Assembly (NCBI GenBank): GCA_037179335.1
Contig: JAKZHN010000004.1
Location: 1,426,001-1,490,000 of the forward strand
Length of the DNA: 64,000 nucleotides
Source of the DNA: Cyclaneusma minus
Taxonomy: Eukaryota; Ascomycota; Leotiomycetes; Marthamycetales; Marthamycetaceae
Direction: 5' to 3'
Shown here: positions 23,547 through 36,039 of the stretch, one piece after another
How positions within the stretch are numbered: the stretch's first letter is position 1
Layout of the letters: every line of letters starts with the position of its first letter
Notes under the pieces: model-generated
The model's input: the letters and a program-made list of their open reading frames with translations, nothing else
Told to the model about the DNA's origin: nothing
Databases searched by the model: none
Made by a program: the position numbers and the translations under genes

Positions 23547-24476
23547 TGTGCGCTCTTGGATCGTGGGATCTTGGATCTTGACAAAAGCAGGAGATGGAAC
23601 GGAAGTCGAGATGAGCGGCGCAGAACCTGTTATCGGGGGTGGCTGATCAGGCAACTGCAGGACTCGAAATCGTTTTGCAATGAAGCTAAATGTGTGGAGA
23701 TATGAGGTGAAAAGGTGTAAAAAAGAGGCGAAAAGCCTGCTTCACTTTTGCCGAGAATTCAAGGTCGGCGCGTCTGATTTTATTAGGGTAGGTCAAACTT
23801 TAGCTGCCTTCAGGCCTCAAATGCCAAGCTAGGTAAAGGTTTTATATCCTGGACTATCACAGCTATGGGGAACTAGTTAGTATTATATAAGCTTATTCTG
23901 TTAAGTTTTCCGAATCGGAGAATTCGCTCCCCTGAATATTTCCACAGTCAGGGCTACAATGGGTGGAAAAAAGTCTGAATACGGTCTACAGCCTCTGAAT
24001 AATTGTAATTATTCCAAATAATCAAAAGTATTCCCAATAATTTGGAATTTTCTAAATAATTTGGAATATTCCAAAGCATTTGGAATGTTCCTAGTTACTG
24101 GGAATATTCCTGGTTATTTGGAGTATTACTATTTGCAATTATTCAGAGACTGTAGACCGTATTCAGACTTTTTTCCTCCCACTATATAATCTCGATAAGG
24201 GGGACTTTGTACTGTGATATAGTAATAGTTGCAAACATGGCTTGATTGTTTGAGATCACGCAGTAATAGTCTTGGTTGCTACGGAAAGACATCTCAGGCC
24301 TTGGAGTCTAGAGTAGGGGCTTATTCATGGGAGCTTGTTCGACATTCTAAGGCTCAGTCTCGAAACAAGTGACCTTGCTTCTCATGAATACGATCGGATT
24401 TGCAACCAAGGCAAGTTGCATAGTCAGGATGTACAGTGTGAGAAGCGGCGCTTGTTAAGTAGGGTATCTACTTAGC
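23547..24476. other. Intergenic interval holding MITE A
   Basis: Upstream of copy 4 and downstream of the small tail gene. It contains the inverted-repeat element at 23957-24184 and otherwise no gene. A TATA-like tatataag lies near 23885. Confidence 0.45.
23957..24184. mobile_element. MITE copy A with internal 19-nt repeats
   Basis: 228 bp flanked by TA (23955-23956 and 24185-24186). Near-perfect terminal inverted repeats of about 50 bp: the left end has GGGTGGAAAAAAGTCTGAAT followed by ACGGTCTACAG, and the right end is its complement (CTGTAGACCGT then ATTCAGACTTTTTTCCTCCC). The interior has at least four consecutive 19-nt units such as ggaatattccaaagcattt and ggaatgttcctagttactg. No coding capacity. 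Same family as the elements at 10787 and 49998. Confidence 0.85.
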
Positions 24477-25082
24477 TCATTGAGCGGAACCCTTCGTCGA
24501 TGAGCCACCCCCATTCCTCTTTTTCAATTTGTATGCTCTCCGCCATTCATCCTTGAAAGATTGTTAGTGACTATTACAGGATTTTCTAAGGGGGTTCAGG
24601 GTGTGAGGGCTGATGACTTACGACCCTTTTCCTTCTCTCTTCTCTTTCTATTCGAGCTGCACGCCTGCTCGCGCGCAATTTTTTGCGCTCGTCTTTGACT
24701 TGTAGAAACACGGGATCTTGAGGAGGCATCGTCGGGGAGGGAGGGGGCGAAGGAGGACATTCTACGATGATGGTAGGAATCAGAGTTGGCTGTGGATTTT
24801 GTTTCGTGGTATTGGGAGCGCTCTGTTCCACGTCATTTTCATGGTCGCTCTTGTTCTCGTTGGGCGGGGTCGTACTACGCAGAGGAGGACTGTCAGGGAA
24901 GGAAGTCGGAGCTTGAGGTGTGTTTTGGTCGGTGTCTGGAGGTGCCAAACTGTGTATGTCTGTTCTTTCACTGTTGTGATATATTAGGAACGCACTCAGG
25001 GGTATGTTGGGGAAAAGACTCACTTCTGGGTGACAACTCCCTCGGGGGCAGACTCGGCGGGGATTACAGGACTGGTGCACAT
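24477..25082 (-). CDS. Small basic protein made of the GGRxSHP tail module
   Basis: Three exons (25082-25024, 24970-24622, 24551-24477) give 160 residues in frame. The introns have GTGAGT..ACAG, and GTAAGT..CAAG with a CACTAAC branch site 13 nt from the acceptor, which supports a real spliced gene. The middle matches the tail of the group A proteins: PTIIVECPPSPPPSP, then TMPPQDPVFLQV, against PTIIIQCPSP and MPPQDAGFLQL in copies 2 and 1. There follow about 45 residues very rich in Arg/Lys/Glu (KLRASRRAARIEREERRKR) and a basic C-terminus, so nuclear or nucleic-acid contact is possible. The GGRxSHP core is absent. Either a tail has been captured as an independent gene or the upstream core has been lost; function unknown. 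Confidence 0.6.
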
Positions 25083-25636
25083 TGCGGCGATCTCAGAGAA
25101 AGCACTAGAATTAGTAGTTCTAGAACGGGGATCGAGGGCCTTGGATGTTGAATATATCCCCTAAACTCCATGAAGTCCCCAAATCCCTCGGTAGTAAGCG
25201 AAGGGAAGCGGATTCTAGTGATGACACACAGCCAATCACAAGCGTGGCAGAAAATAGCTGAGATCGCTTACTTGCCCCCATTCGCTGATGTTTTAGGAAG
25301 TCAGTATCATTAAAGCGGGAGAGGAATTTGTATTTGTGCAGTTCCACGAGTCTCTTTTGTTGGATTTCTGAACCTGTGCCTTGATCGCTAGAATCATGGG
25401 CGCAGAAATAAGTACAAGAGCATCGAATAACGGACTCAAGCTCTCGCAATTATTCCAACCCCCCAGAAAAAAACATCTGATTCAGCCGTTTTGCTGAACG
25501 CCTGCACCTCTTGACTTTGCCTGTGAATCTACTTGTCAATTGCCATAGTCCTTGAAGTCATCTCGAAGAGTTCCACCAAAAAGGTCAAGCCGCTGATAGT
25601 GCCCAACCTCCTCTCCCACCAGCCTTCCCCAATCCC
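25083..25636. other. Intergenic interval
   Basis: Between the small tail gene (5' side) and the FHA-kinase gene (3' side), both minus. Only short open frames; nothing recognised. Confidence 0.45.
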
Positions 25637-27867
25637 TCATCGTCCTCCGATCACGCCACCTCCTGGAACTTCATCGGTGCTGGCCTCGTGTGTCTCACCC
25701 GCGTAACCCTCAGCTTGCTTGGGCCCCTCTTCGGCACCATCTCCGACTGCTACGGCCTCTGCTGGACCGTCATCTCCGTCGTTGCATGGAATCCTACGGT
25801 TGACCAATTTTCTCTCCCCATGTGCCCATCCGCGGGTCGGATGGTAATTCTCGGGCCATGCGTCTGGAGATGCCTCCGGGTTCTGAGAGAGAACACAAGC
25901 ACATCCTGGTTGACACTCCTTGACGTGGAACTCCTCTGTCAGGTGTGTGAAGATAACCCAGGCTTGCTTTACGGAAATCCGGTCTTCAGGATTAGTTGCG
26001 AGTAAAGCATTCTTCAGAACGGATCCGATGGATGTATTTTGAATTCTGGGCTGGACAAGAGCACTCATGATTTTAGCGTGGGGAGCTCCCCACCAACCGA
26101 ATCCATTCCAGTAACCGCGATGACGTGGTCGGAAGAATAAATGCATGGCAAGTAATCCCAGCATGTAGATATCGCCTGCAACGTAGGTGTTTTCGTCATC
26201 CGGATCAGCGCCTGGGATACGGTGTGGTAGAGAATGAGTCCTTCCGCCAATCGCTGGCTCCTGCATGGTTCTTCGTATTGGAGACTCATTTGTTCTTGCG
26301 TCGTAGGAGTAGCTGAAATTTGCAAGTTTGACAATCATGTTTGGGCGACGCTCCTTGATAAACACATTGTCCGCCAGAATAAATCGATGCGCGATACCAG
26401 CATCGTGGAGACTCGCTAAAGCGCTAGCAACTTGCTGCAGAACTGTTATCTTTTCGACGGAAGTCAGGTTGTCCGGACCGCCGTAGGACCTATCCATGAA
26501 GTCATGCAAAATGCCTAGCGGACAGTTTTCCATCAAGACTCCCCATACGTCGCCTTCTTCGGTAGAGTGCAGTCGGGCTGTTTGTGTACAAGGGGTGGAA
26601 GGTCGTTGTCCGAGTAATCGAATACCAAGCTACCCACGATTTTGCAGATATGCTCCTGCATTCATTAGTATCAAGATGGCGAAAACAGGGAGAGATCTTG
26701 ACTCACATTGCCAAGGCTTGAAGCCTTTTTGTGAATGAGAATCTCTCCTACCCACTCTTGCTTTCTTAACTTGGCTGTCTCGAGTGCTTTCATCTTCTTC
26801 TTTTGCTCGTCGATCTCGGCGATGCGATTATCATGTTCTTGAAATCTTGCCCCATTGTCTGTAATAGCTCTTGGCGTAATTGTATGCCAAGGCTGTAAAT
26901 GGCCGGCTAAATCTAATTCACTTTGTAAGCGTTCGACCTTCTCTGCCCACACTCTACTGTAGGGCTTGAGAAAACCCCAGTTCTCTGCCAGCATGGTATC
27001 TTCTTGGATAGCTCCCATCTGATCCTTGACAATATACACATCTCCAGTGCTAGCGTTCCAGCACGAGGTACGGCCGTAATGAAAGTTGTGCCCGCTCGTG
27101 CGATGGCCAAGGATGATTATTGGGTCGCGAACAGGTTCCGGATTGTAGAGGATTTCTTCAAGATTGGAGGGCACTCCACTTTCTTCTGGTTGGGATGCAT
27201 CGGCACTGCTTGTGCTCTTCTGGCAAAACCGTTGAATGTTTGCCCTGTATCTCTCGAGGCAAGTTGGGTTCTTGTGCTGCGCAATATGGACTTGAATACG
27301 CAAGCCACCAACCAAGATCTGAATGACTTTATCGCCTGGTAGAAAGTAGTCTCCTGCGTGCGGGACTTGAATGTCCTCCATCAACCACGTGAAGTTACGC
27401 CGTGCACCTCCCACATAGCCTAGCGGATTCGAACGCGAATCATGAACAGCGAATGGGACGTATCTGACCACAGAGCCGTTGGTGGAGAAGTCTCGGAATA
27501 TGAGTCGCCCTTTCTTGTCAAACGAGAAGGCGCCATGAGCACGACAGAGCTTCTCATTGCCCTGAATGCGTATGTCGCAATAGTTCGAGTCGCTTCCAAG
27601 AGATATCTCGCCAGACTTCTTCACTCCATGGCGAAATCTCAGCTCCAGACGCGGGTGTTGTGTAATTTCTTTGACGTACGAGTAGGCTGGAGTGCTACTG
27701 CGGGATATCGGACGCGGAGGTTGAGGCTCGGGATCAATGTACCTCACAGAGTTCGTAACTTTGTCGAAGAGGTCGGAGAAGGGCAATGGCTCGTCAGGGT
27801 CCCACCAGTCTGGTGGGACCAGCATCAGCGTTGCGATGAGATCCGGGTCCTTGATCGTCGGTGCCAT
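25637..27867 (-). CDS. FHA-domain pseudokinase
   Basis: Three exons, 27867-26707, a 22-nt exon 26655-26634, and 26577-25637, give 707 residues in frame. Residues about 75-132 form an FHA-like phosphopeptide-binding domain: ISLGSDSNYCDI, then AHGAFSFDKKGRLIFRD and S-T-N-G-S-V-V. The usual Ser-Arg-x-His is altered to C-R-A-H. A Lys/Glu-rich helix (around 360-378) leads into a kinase-like lobe: EHICKIVARLHSTEEGDVWG, then VLMENCPLG at about 408. The catalytic HRD is H-R-F (458-460), the loop keeps Asn (LADN), and DFG is replaced by A-N-F (480-482). With catalytic Asp and Mg-binding Asp both gone, phosphotransfer is unlikely. It may act as a phospho-dependent scaffold. Related to the genes at 45943 and 57756. 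Confidence 0.8.
26578..26706 (-). other. Two introns bracketing a 22-nt micro-exon
   Basis: Intron 1 is 26656-26706 (GTGAGT..TGCAG) and intron 2 is 26578-26633 (GTAGCT..AACAG). The 22-nt exon between them encodes EHICKIV. Without removing the second intron the frame hits TGA at 26526-26528; with it, the kinase region joins perfectly. Automated prediction would probably miss this exon. Confidence 0.7.
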
Positions 27868-30035
27868 GGCGGCTTCGATGTGCGCTCAAGAGGGCCGCGA
27901 TACCCGCGAGTCGTATGGTGGTTTGGAGATGGATATCTCAGGTATCAAGCTGCGCGACTCGCAAGAGAGGTGGTTGGAGGGTGTAGCTGCCGGTCTGTGA
28001 GGAAGCGCAAGGAAGGTTGTGGTGTGAGAAATTTCGTGCTGTTCGCAGGCAGGCGGAGAGGAAAGGTGTGGCGCTTACTGAGACGGATCTGAGCAGCTCC
28101 AGCGGGCAAGCGCTAAATTTCGGCACGTGCTTTGCGCACGTGCTATCGATAGCTGTGGGGGTCCTGGAGCAGCAGCTGGAGCGGTAGCAGCCTGACAGCC
28201 TGATCGCCGACGAGCATAGTCTGGGGAAGTTGAGTAGTCCTCGGCGCCCCTCTGGGTCTACCAATCATAGCTAATACAACTCTCTGACTCCTGAGCACTA
28301 CTCTACATTACGAATTCAACCCCCTCGTTTTTGTGATAAGAAAAAGATATCATTGAACAGTGAACTAGATTACAAGAACTAGATCAAGTATTACTACGGT
28401 TCAGTAATCAGAAACCGATGGAAATATCTATATATATAAAAAGAAACCCTCGAGAGCAAAGAGCTGATAAACGAGAAGCAACACAGGATGGAAACCCACC
28501 CTTTGAAAGCAATAAATCCATCTGCTCTCCAGAGTTTTGTGTTTTAACTTCTAAAGGTGTTGGTATCAAGAGGGTAGTGTCATAGGGCGTAGAGCCAGGG
28601 AGTAGGTCGTCAAGGTAGGGTAGTGATTCTTAAGGAGAGAAGGTCGGGAGGAGCTCTCGGAGCTCATGATGTAGGTCTGGTGGTCCGTGCGCCATGGGGA
28701 AGCACCACTGTTACAGGTAGAACGAAGTGATCACTTAAAGGGTAATAAACGAAGCTAGCAGGTAACGAGTATATTCATGGTTGAGTCTTGTCTATAGAAG
28801 AGCTCCCAGCGAAGCGTAGATATACCCATGGCTTAGCGTGGTGGCCTGAGGCCCTGGGTAGCCATGGTGGTCATGATCAGGGAGCTGGCGCACGGACCAG
28901 CTGGCTGACCATGTCGGTATTGCAACAAAAGGATCACACCAGATTGCCAAGCAGCCTAATTGGAGTATATAACATGAGCCAGCTGATCAATCTGGGCGGA
29001 AACCTGTCAGCAAATACGAAACAAGCTTTCCTCACGTACGGCGAATCAAACATTCATTTCCCTCTACCCCCTTCAGATCCCCCAATCTCCCAAACCATCA
29101 TCACACCACCACAGCGACATCCCAAACCACCGCGCCACCAAATCACATCCTGCGCTTTAGCCCCTTTCGGTCTGCTTGTTTTACATGCTTAAGCATTCCG
29201 CTCCGCCATCGGCCCATATTCTCCGACTCTGCCTATCTGAACATCAGCGCTGCCGCAAAGGTGGCCCGTGCGCCTAGCGCCAAGGCTGGGAATAGCTTTA
29301 TAAGGGAGCTTCACACGGAGCTCCCTTTCCTCTCTAAACCACAGCGAAGCTATTGCATAACCATGGAATAGCGTGTTCTCATCCCACCTGCAGTTATCCC
29401 AACACTGCCAAAACAGTAGGAAACCCGCTTCCTCAAACCGACCGAATCCCTGCTCTCTCTAAAGAAAAGAAAGCAAGCAGGCCACTATTCCAAAATACCA
29501 AAACTTCAACAGAGACTGGTTTGAGAATTCAAAGCACAAGTCTTTTCTCTGCATTGGCTTACTAAATCGTATGCTCATCCCTAACGGCGCCCAACGCGCC
29601 TATATACCTATCATCCATCGCCGGGCCGTGTGAAGAAGGAAAAGAAATAAAAAATACCCTTTTTGCACCATCGCCAAGCAGCCCCAGAAAACAAGAAAAT
29701 CAAATCATAAAAGTCGTGTACGCAGTGAAAGAAGCCTCCCAAACCAGCCAAACTTTTCCAAAAAGTCAAGAAGGAGATGAGATGTGAGGCGCCAACGAGA
29801 AATTGCAATAAAAAAAAATGGATCCTCCCTAACGCAATGCCAAGTTATCCAATTTTTCGACGCCAGCAGCTAATCGCCATCCCAAGCATGGTTGAGCAAA
29901 TAACATCGTGAAGGTAACCAGCCCATCATATCATCCATCATTGCATCATGCCAGATCATCATCAAATCACCAAACCATCTCATCTCACAAACCACCATCA
30001 AAATCCCCAAAACCTCTCACCACGCACGACCAAGC
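27868..30035. other. Gene-poor interval with LTR-like repeat
   Basis: Divergent side upstream of the FHA gene, then about 2 kb without a credible gene. It contains a 219-bp repeat at 28709-28927 also found at 61349. Short open frames at 28788-29192 overlap the repeat and are not gene-like. 29900-30035 is CAT/ATC-rich, a likely 3' flank of the aquaporin gene. Confidence 0.45.
28709..28927. repeat. LTR-like dispersed repeat, copy 1
   Basis: 219 bp beginning TGTTACAGG and ending TTGCAACA. It aligns along its length with 61349-61566: both contain gtgatcacttaaa, aacgagtatattca.ggtt, tagcgtggtggcc and end gCAACA. TGTT..AACA ends and equal length suggest a solo LTR, but I find no matching target-site duplication or primer-binding site. 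Confidence 0.6.
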
Positions 30036-32610
30036 TCACACCATATCCCTCACATCCCTCTTCTCCCCCCCATCCCTCTCCCCCTCCGGCGTCACCCTCC
30101 CCACACACCTCCTGATCCCCCTCCCACACATCCCCACGCCCTCCCCCACCCTCCCAATCCTCCCCCCCACCTTCTCCTTCGTCCTCCCCACCAACTTCTC
30201 CTTCCGCCGATGCGTATAATTGACCGGACTCTCCGGCCCCGTAAAAACCAACCCATCATACGCCAGCGCCCCAACCACAATCCCCACCATCGGCCCCGCC
30301 ATCGCCCCCCACAGAAACCACCAATGAAAATCCGAGAACACGCCTCCATGAAACTTGATAGCCGCTATGGCAAATCGTGGTCCCCAGTCGCGGCATGGGT
30401 TGAGTGTGGCGCCCGTGGGGTAGCCAAATGCCATGGTGAGCACTGTGACTACGAAGCCCACGATCAGGGCATGCATACCGGCGCCCGGCGGCGCATTATC
30501 ATCATCTCCCAGCGCCAAAATCGCACAAGCAAGCAGCGCCGCCGCAACAACCTCATTAAAAAACGCCGCGACCGGGCTCACCCCCTGCGTCGGCACATTC
30601 ACAAACGCCATGCCACTTCCCTGCAGCAACAAGCTTCCTCCATCCTGCTGTTGTTCGTAGATGTAGATGAGATCTTTGTACAAACCGTAAGCTATGAAGC
30701 TGGCAACGAAACAGCCGATGAGTTGGGCACAGATGTATTGGTACATTTTGCGGGCGGGGAAGCCGCGGAAGATGCAGAGCATGACGCTGATGCAGGGGTT
30801 GAGGTGGGCGCCGGAGATGCCACCGGCTATGTAGATGCCGAGCATGGTGGCGAAGCCCCAGCCCCAGTCTTTGGATTGGTAGGTGCCGGCTTGGGATTGG
30901 GAGGTGATGACGGAGAGGTTGACTGAGATGCCTATTAGGACTAGGATGCCGGTCTGGGGTTAAGGTTGTGTTAGCAAAGTGTGGATGAGAGTTGTTGAGA
31001 CAAGAAACGAAGGAGGAGGGGATGCGGAAAGTGGAAAATGGGGGAGAATATGGCTGATGGAAAGGAGGTAGACTCACAGCCAAAAACTCGGCAAACGGCT
31101 CCCTAAAATTCTCGCGGATTCGTGCCCAGCGATTGTATGGATGGTAGCGGTGACCAACATCAATATTCTCCTCATCCACAGGCATATCATCATCGTCCGC
31201 ATCGTCCCAGCTTACAATCGACTTGTCGCTTCGTTCCAGATCAGCATCATAGTCGTCTTGCTTTGATGCTGCTTGGCGTGGGTCGGTGAGGAGTGTCTCG
31301 GATGATCCTCTTTCTGGCACTCGGCTCATCTGCCTACCATTCATATTTCCGTCGCCGCCAGGCCCCTGCCCAGGCGAGGATGCAGCAGATAGGCCGAAAT
31401 CGAAGGGATTGGCCTTTTCTTCTCTCGGAGAACCGAAGTAGTTCACACCCTGGCGTTCCTGCTCTTCATCACGTGCCTGTTGCGTCTGCCGACCATCTCG
31501 ACCCTGCTGCGGTATCTCCCCTCTCCCCCGTCTCGACTCCGACCTAATCTTCTCAATCTTCCTTTCCTGGCTCGTCTGCGGCCGCATCCGATCAGCCGGC
31601 GGTTCATTCTCCTCAGTCCTTTGCTCACTCTCCTCCACCCTCTGTCCCGGAATCATATCCACCTGCGGCACAGCGCGTTTTCCCATCGGCTCAGCTGGTT
31701 CTTGAGACTGCAGTTCTTGGCCGCCTAGGTTGCCTTCATGGTGTCGCCGCATGCCATTTCGGACAACGCGGGGCAGTGGCTTGGCCAGCGAGAAGATGGG
31801 TTTTTGCGCGGATTGCCCGCGCTTGGGGTGCAGTTCGAAGTATTCGGGGTCGATGTAGGAGGGGATGACGCTGGAGCCGCCTCCGTGGTTGCCGGAGAGT
31901 GACCAGTGGGGGGGTGCGTGAGGTGGTGGTCGGTCGCGCGATTGTTGGATTATTGAGGGCTGGAGTTGGGGATGGGCTGGTCGTTGGGGGTTTTGACCAC
32001 ATTGGGCGTTTGCCCGATAGCTGCGTCCTGGACTTGGTTTTGGGACGGATCGTCTACTTCGCTGGGTCTGTCTTTGACTCTGTCTCTCAGTTGGTTGTTG
32101 GGGGCCTGCAGATGGTCTTCTTGGAGGTTGTGCTGCTTGGGTACCGTTGTAGCTTGCCGATGCAGTTGGATTCGAATTTGCGGGCGGCCTTGATATTTGA
32201 CCCCTTTCTGGCGACGTGCGAATATTACTCGAAGGCATTCGACTCATATCGCGGAGCCGGGGTGGCTGCTGGACAGCTGGTGGTGGTGTTCTCACTGGAC
32301 CCGAGTCGACGTTTCCTCCATTCTCCCCAGAATTTCCCGCATTCCAAGGGCCTTGTGACGTACTCCCTTGACCATCACCACCACTTGCTACCGCCGGATG
32401 GCTATCGAGGGATTGGTTTTCCTGCGGGCTGAATTGGTACCAGGTCAGTGGTATTCCTGGGGTTTGCGGATATTCGTTCCAGTAGGGATTTGCGTACACA
32501 TAGTCTTGGCCGTCTTGAATTGGATCCTGGTAGGCGCCTCCATTCTCACTCCTGTCCTCTCTGGATGACTGGCTCTTCCGGGGGCTTTGACGGACATTAT
32601 TGGAAGACAT
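30036..32610 (-). CDS. Aquaporin/aquaglyceroporin with long disordered N-terminus
   Basis: Two exons (32610-31078 and 30953-30036, intron of 124 nt GTGAGT..CCAG) give 816 residues. Residues 1-500 are Gln/Pro/Ser/Arg-rich and disordered, with acidic DDADDDD near the end, reminiscent of fungal Fps1/Yfl054-type channels. The MIP domain starts near 505 (EPFAEFLATGILVLIG). Its first half-helix loop is SGAHLNPCISV and the second is GATLNPCRDWGPR, so both NPA boxes read Asn-Pro-Cys. About six hydrophobic segments follow the MIP pattern, and the C-terminal 60 residues are basic (RRKEKLVGRTKEKVGGR). Predicted role is transport of water or small polyols across a membrane. The Asp of R-D-W-G-P-R favours an aquaglyceroporin. 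Start at 32610 is the first ATG in frame. Confidence 0.87.
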
Positions 32611-34894
32611 GTCCGGCAAACATAGGGGAATGAAAGCAAGATGATTGAAAGATCGGTGGGGCTTTGCTTCCCGAGTGACGCTTAATGGAGAGGAGAAAGC
32701 AATAGCAGCCGCAGCGTGCTATATATGCAAAATATGAAGGTAAACAGAGAGCGGGGACAGATGGCAAAAACGATGTTTGCTTCACGGCCCCACAGGTGAA
32801 GGTCCGGATTGCTCTTGTGGCGTCGTCGGGTGAGTGCCAAAAATCAAAAGCTCCCTTGCAGCAGTGACAGTCTGAGCACAAGCTTTTGTATCACTATCAA
32901 GCTGGGTTTGACATGTGGATCAGGATCTTCAAGATGCCGTCACACCTCACAGGGGGTTCTCTGTTTCCGGAGCACAGGTCCAATTTTCTGTCTTTGAACG
33001 GCTGTGGCCAGTCGAGGCTCTGCATGACCTTATGTAAACAGGACCCACCGGGATTGTCAATCTCAGGCAGCTGTTCCCGATGAAGCGCATCGAAGGCCTC
33101 CTTCGAGGCTATCGTAGCTGATAGGAGAGGCATTCTTGGGGCTCGTGTTGAGCTGGGCTGTGAGTGTGACATGCTATGCGGGAGCATAGCTCCACGATCC
33201 GATGGCGAAAGCAGCGTGGAACAGCTCACAGCTCACAAAGCGAGCTCAATCGAGCGAATATCGCAGGCCGCTCGTTTGCTTCACACAGATCGGCCAAGTG
33301 GTGCTGCGGTAGGAATGCATTTAGTCGTAATCTGGTGATGTTGGTGACTTGGTGTTCACTGTTCAGGTTGGTGAGTGGGGGGGTCCTCGCTTTTCGCTTC
33401 TTTTCTTGGCTGGCGCAATATCAGTCGGGTTAAGCACTTTAATTCGACGACCGCCAAGGACCTCTCTCCGTTAATTTTCATCCTCCATCCTCATCTTTGA
33501 TCGCTCATCAACTTTCCCATCTCCATTATCTATTGTCGGACGTCTCTCCTCTCCATGATCTACCAAACCTTCTTTTCTCACACATGGTCCCAACATTTGT
33601 GATCCACAGGGACAGCCGTCGGAGTGGCTGAAGCTAGGGCACAGTGATTGAGTGATCGTCCCCCAAGTACCCCAAAGCAGCATGGCATTAGGACATCTCT
33701 CCGAGCAAAACAACGGGGCCTTGCGCAATCGTGCAATCGCTTTGTTGCATCAGCAGCGATACCCGCGCAAGCTCCAGATAATGTGCTTGCTGTCGGAGGT
33801 TGTGGTCCTGTCTACAACCACTCGGGGATTTTGCCTATGGCGGCAATCTGCTGCTATCCCCGCCAAGTACCTCCCGAGACCCGTCGCCACCATGTTCAAC
33901 ACGATGTCGACTGAAGCACTCACAGCATCTTGCAAGCCCTCTTGCATTTTGGGCTCACCCTATTTCGCTGGTCTAGGAGTTCAGGAGAAACATGCAGTTG
34001 CATTCGTCAAGGGGCAGCAAATTGCGTGTCGGTGACGTCATGTTGATTCGGATTTTGCAGCTGGACATGGAGCTCCCGAAAATTCGATGCTATCCAAACC
34101 GCAGCATCGTCGCTGCCCAAGCATCGCGATCACTACTCCACCGAGCCAAGAATTCTGCAACATTGCAAGTGATCTGTCGGAAAGTGGACATTTCGTCCCA
34201 TCTCACCAAATCTGCAAAACCACGCGCGTCATCTCGTGCGAAGTGAGGAATCTGAAAGTTCGTCAACCCCCACATACTCATTCCGAATCCTCGGAATCGA
34301 ACACGATCGCGAAGTCAGGAATGTACTAGTAGGCTTGGAGCTCGAGATCTTAGTTGGATTGTTGGACGTCGTCACAGAGCACCTTGAGGACAGACGACAG
34401 AATCAGCCAACCTCTGACTTCCATAACAGACATCGAAGCAGGCCTCTCTGTTGCCAGAATCCTCTGGTCTGAACACTACATGTAGGTGCACCGCGGTTTC
34501 CTTTTGTTGCCAAAGTTGGTGCTGGATATGGTAGCCAAAGTTGGCAGTCATGCAGCAGAGTCGAGATATGCTATTGTGTAGAACTCTCGATCGACCTGCT
34601 CTTTCCGTGTACCGGTATTTACATGAGTCTGGGATACAGCAGCTACCTGGACCGACAGCTGTTGAAGCCATGGGCAAGAGCAACTATCTGGCAGCGGATA
34701 ACCTGTTGTCCGAAAGTCAGATGGCTGTGAGGAAGGTACTCAGCACCATTCTGTCCATTTCATACTTTGAAAGCTGCGCTCTTGAGTTTCCGGCCCGTAC
34801 ACATTTTCAATGCAAGCGCCCATCGTCTTCGATTCTCTACCACCGTCTGACAAGAGTCTCGTCACCCAGTAAAAATTCTCAAACTGGTTCCACT

Positions 34895-35045
34895 TAGTTG
34901 AATCTTCCTCAGTTATTTGGGTTCATCTCAATTGCCGACATTCTTCTCGATTACTCGAACTTTTCGCAACTACCTGAGTTCAATTCTTTCGATGACTTGG
35001 ATTTATCCCAAATACTTGGAATTCTCTCAATCACCTGGACTGACT
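34895..35045 (+). repeat. Degenerate 19-nt repeat array
   Basis: Successive blocks such as ggatttatcccaaatactt and ggaattctctcaatcacct are 19 nt long and resemble the internal unit of the MITEs. About seven units, poorly conserved at the left end. No terminal inverted repeats seen. Confidence 0.5.
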
Positions 35046-36039
35046 TCGCACCAAAGTTGCACGCAGAAGAAGTTCCACCGCGAGAGAGTGAAGCCTTCTG
35101 TGCAATGTGTGGCTGTGCACAGTGCATCTGCAAAGTCGTAGCGGACAGGGAAGCTGCGAGCACAACATTGGTGATCCATGATCGACACGCGCTATTCCTG
35201 GTGTTCCTGAGCTTAGGTTCACTCATAGGGAAAGACAGTAGTGCTACTCGAGGCTTTTTTGTATCGCAACAGCCACTCTGGCCCCGCCACGTACTCGTCG
35301 GAAACAGAAGGTACAAGTCTACGAGAAGAACCAGAGTCGTCCCTGGCATCTAGCTCCTGCGAAACTTGAGAAGGTACATGTATAGGTTACAAGCTACCTC
35401 CAGTTTGTCGAGTGATAGTTGACAGGCGCGCAGGTGCAATTGCATTGGAGCATATCAAGAAGTGACAGTTGACAGCGCGGGTACCACATAGGTACTTACG
35501 ATAGCTTCCAGGTTCCCAGTACATGTACCAGTACTTAGCAAGGAACCGGCCTAAGGCCTCCCGCACCTTCCACCCCCTTCATTCAATTGGCTCACGCAAT
35601 CCACTGACGAAGCATTAGACTTCATGGTTTCGAATACGAGTAACCGCAATCGCCCAACCTCCACATAGAAACCATCACACAGCTGCATGCCGTGGATCTG
35701 ATCGATTAGTCGATATGTCGCTTTACGCTTTTTCGCAACTGCACCATGATCGCGCAGTCTTCAGATACACCAGATCTGTGATGCAGGTTATGTCAATCAT
35801 TGGTGTGGGGGGCTGACTTGGCAGTGATGGGATCATGGGTATTTCCCAATTCCCAGAAGAACGAGCTCGGATGGATCTTTGACCTTCGGTGAGCCAGCAG
35901 TGAGGTGCGATACTTTTTGGTGTGCGAAAACATGGGTGAGCTTTCAGAGTGACACTTTCATGGGGCTCAACCATGTGTTCAATTCCCATTTTCGTTACTT
36001 CCACTTCTCTGTCAATTGCAGATATCGTCGAGTACACCG

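Noticed and set aside
28788..29192. 134-codon frame on the plus strand
   Set aside because: It overlaps the LTR-like repeat and has no counterpart in the second copy of that repeat.
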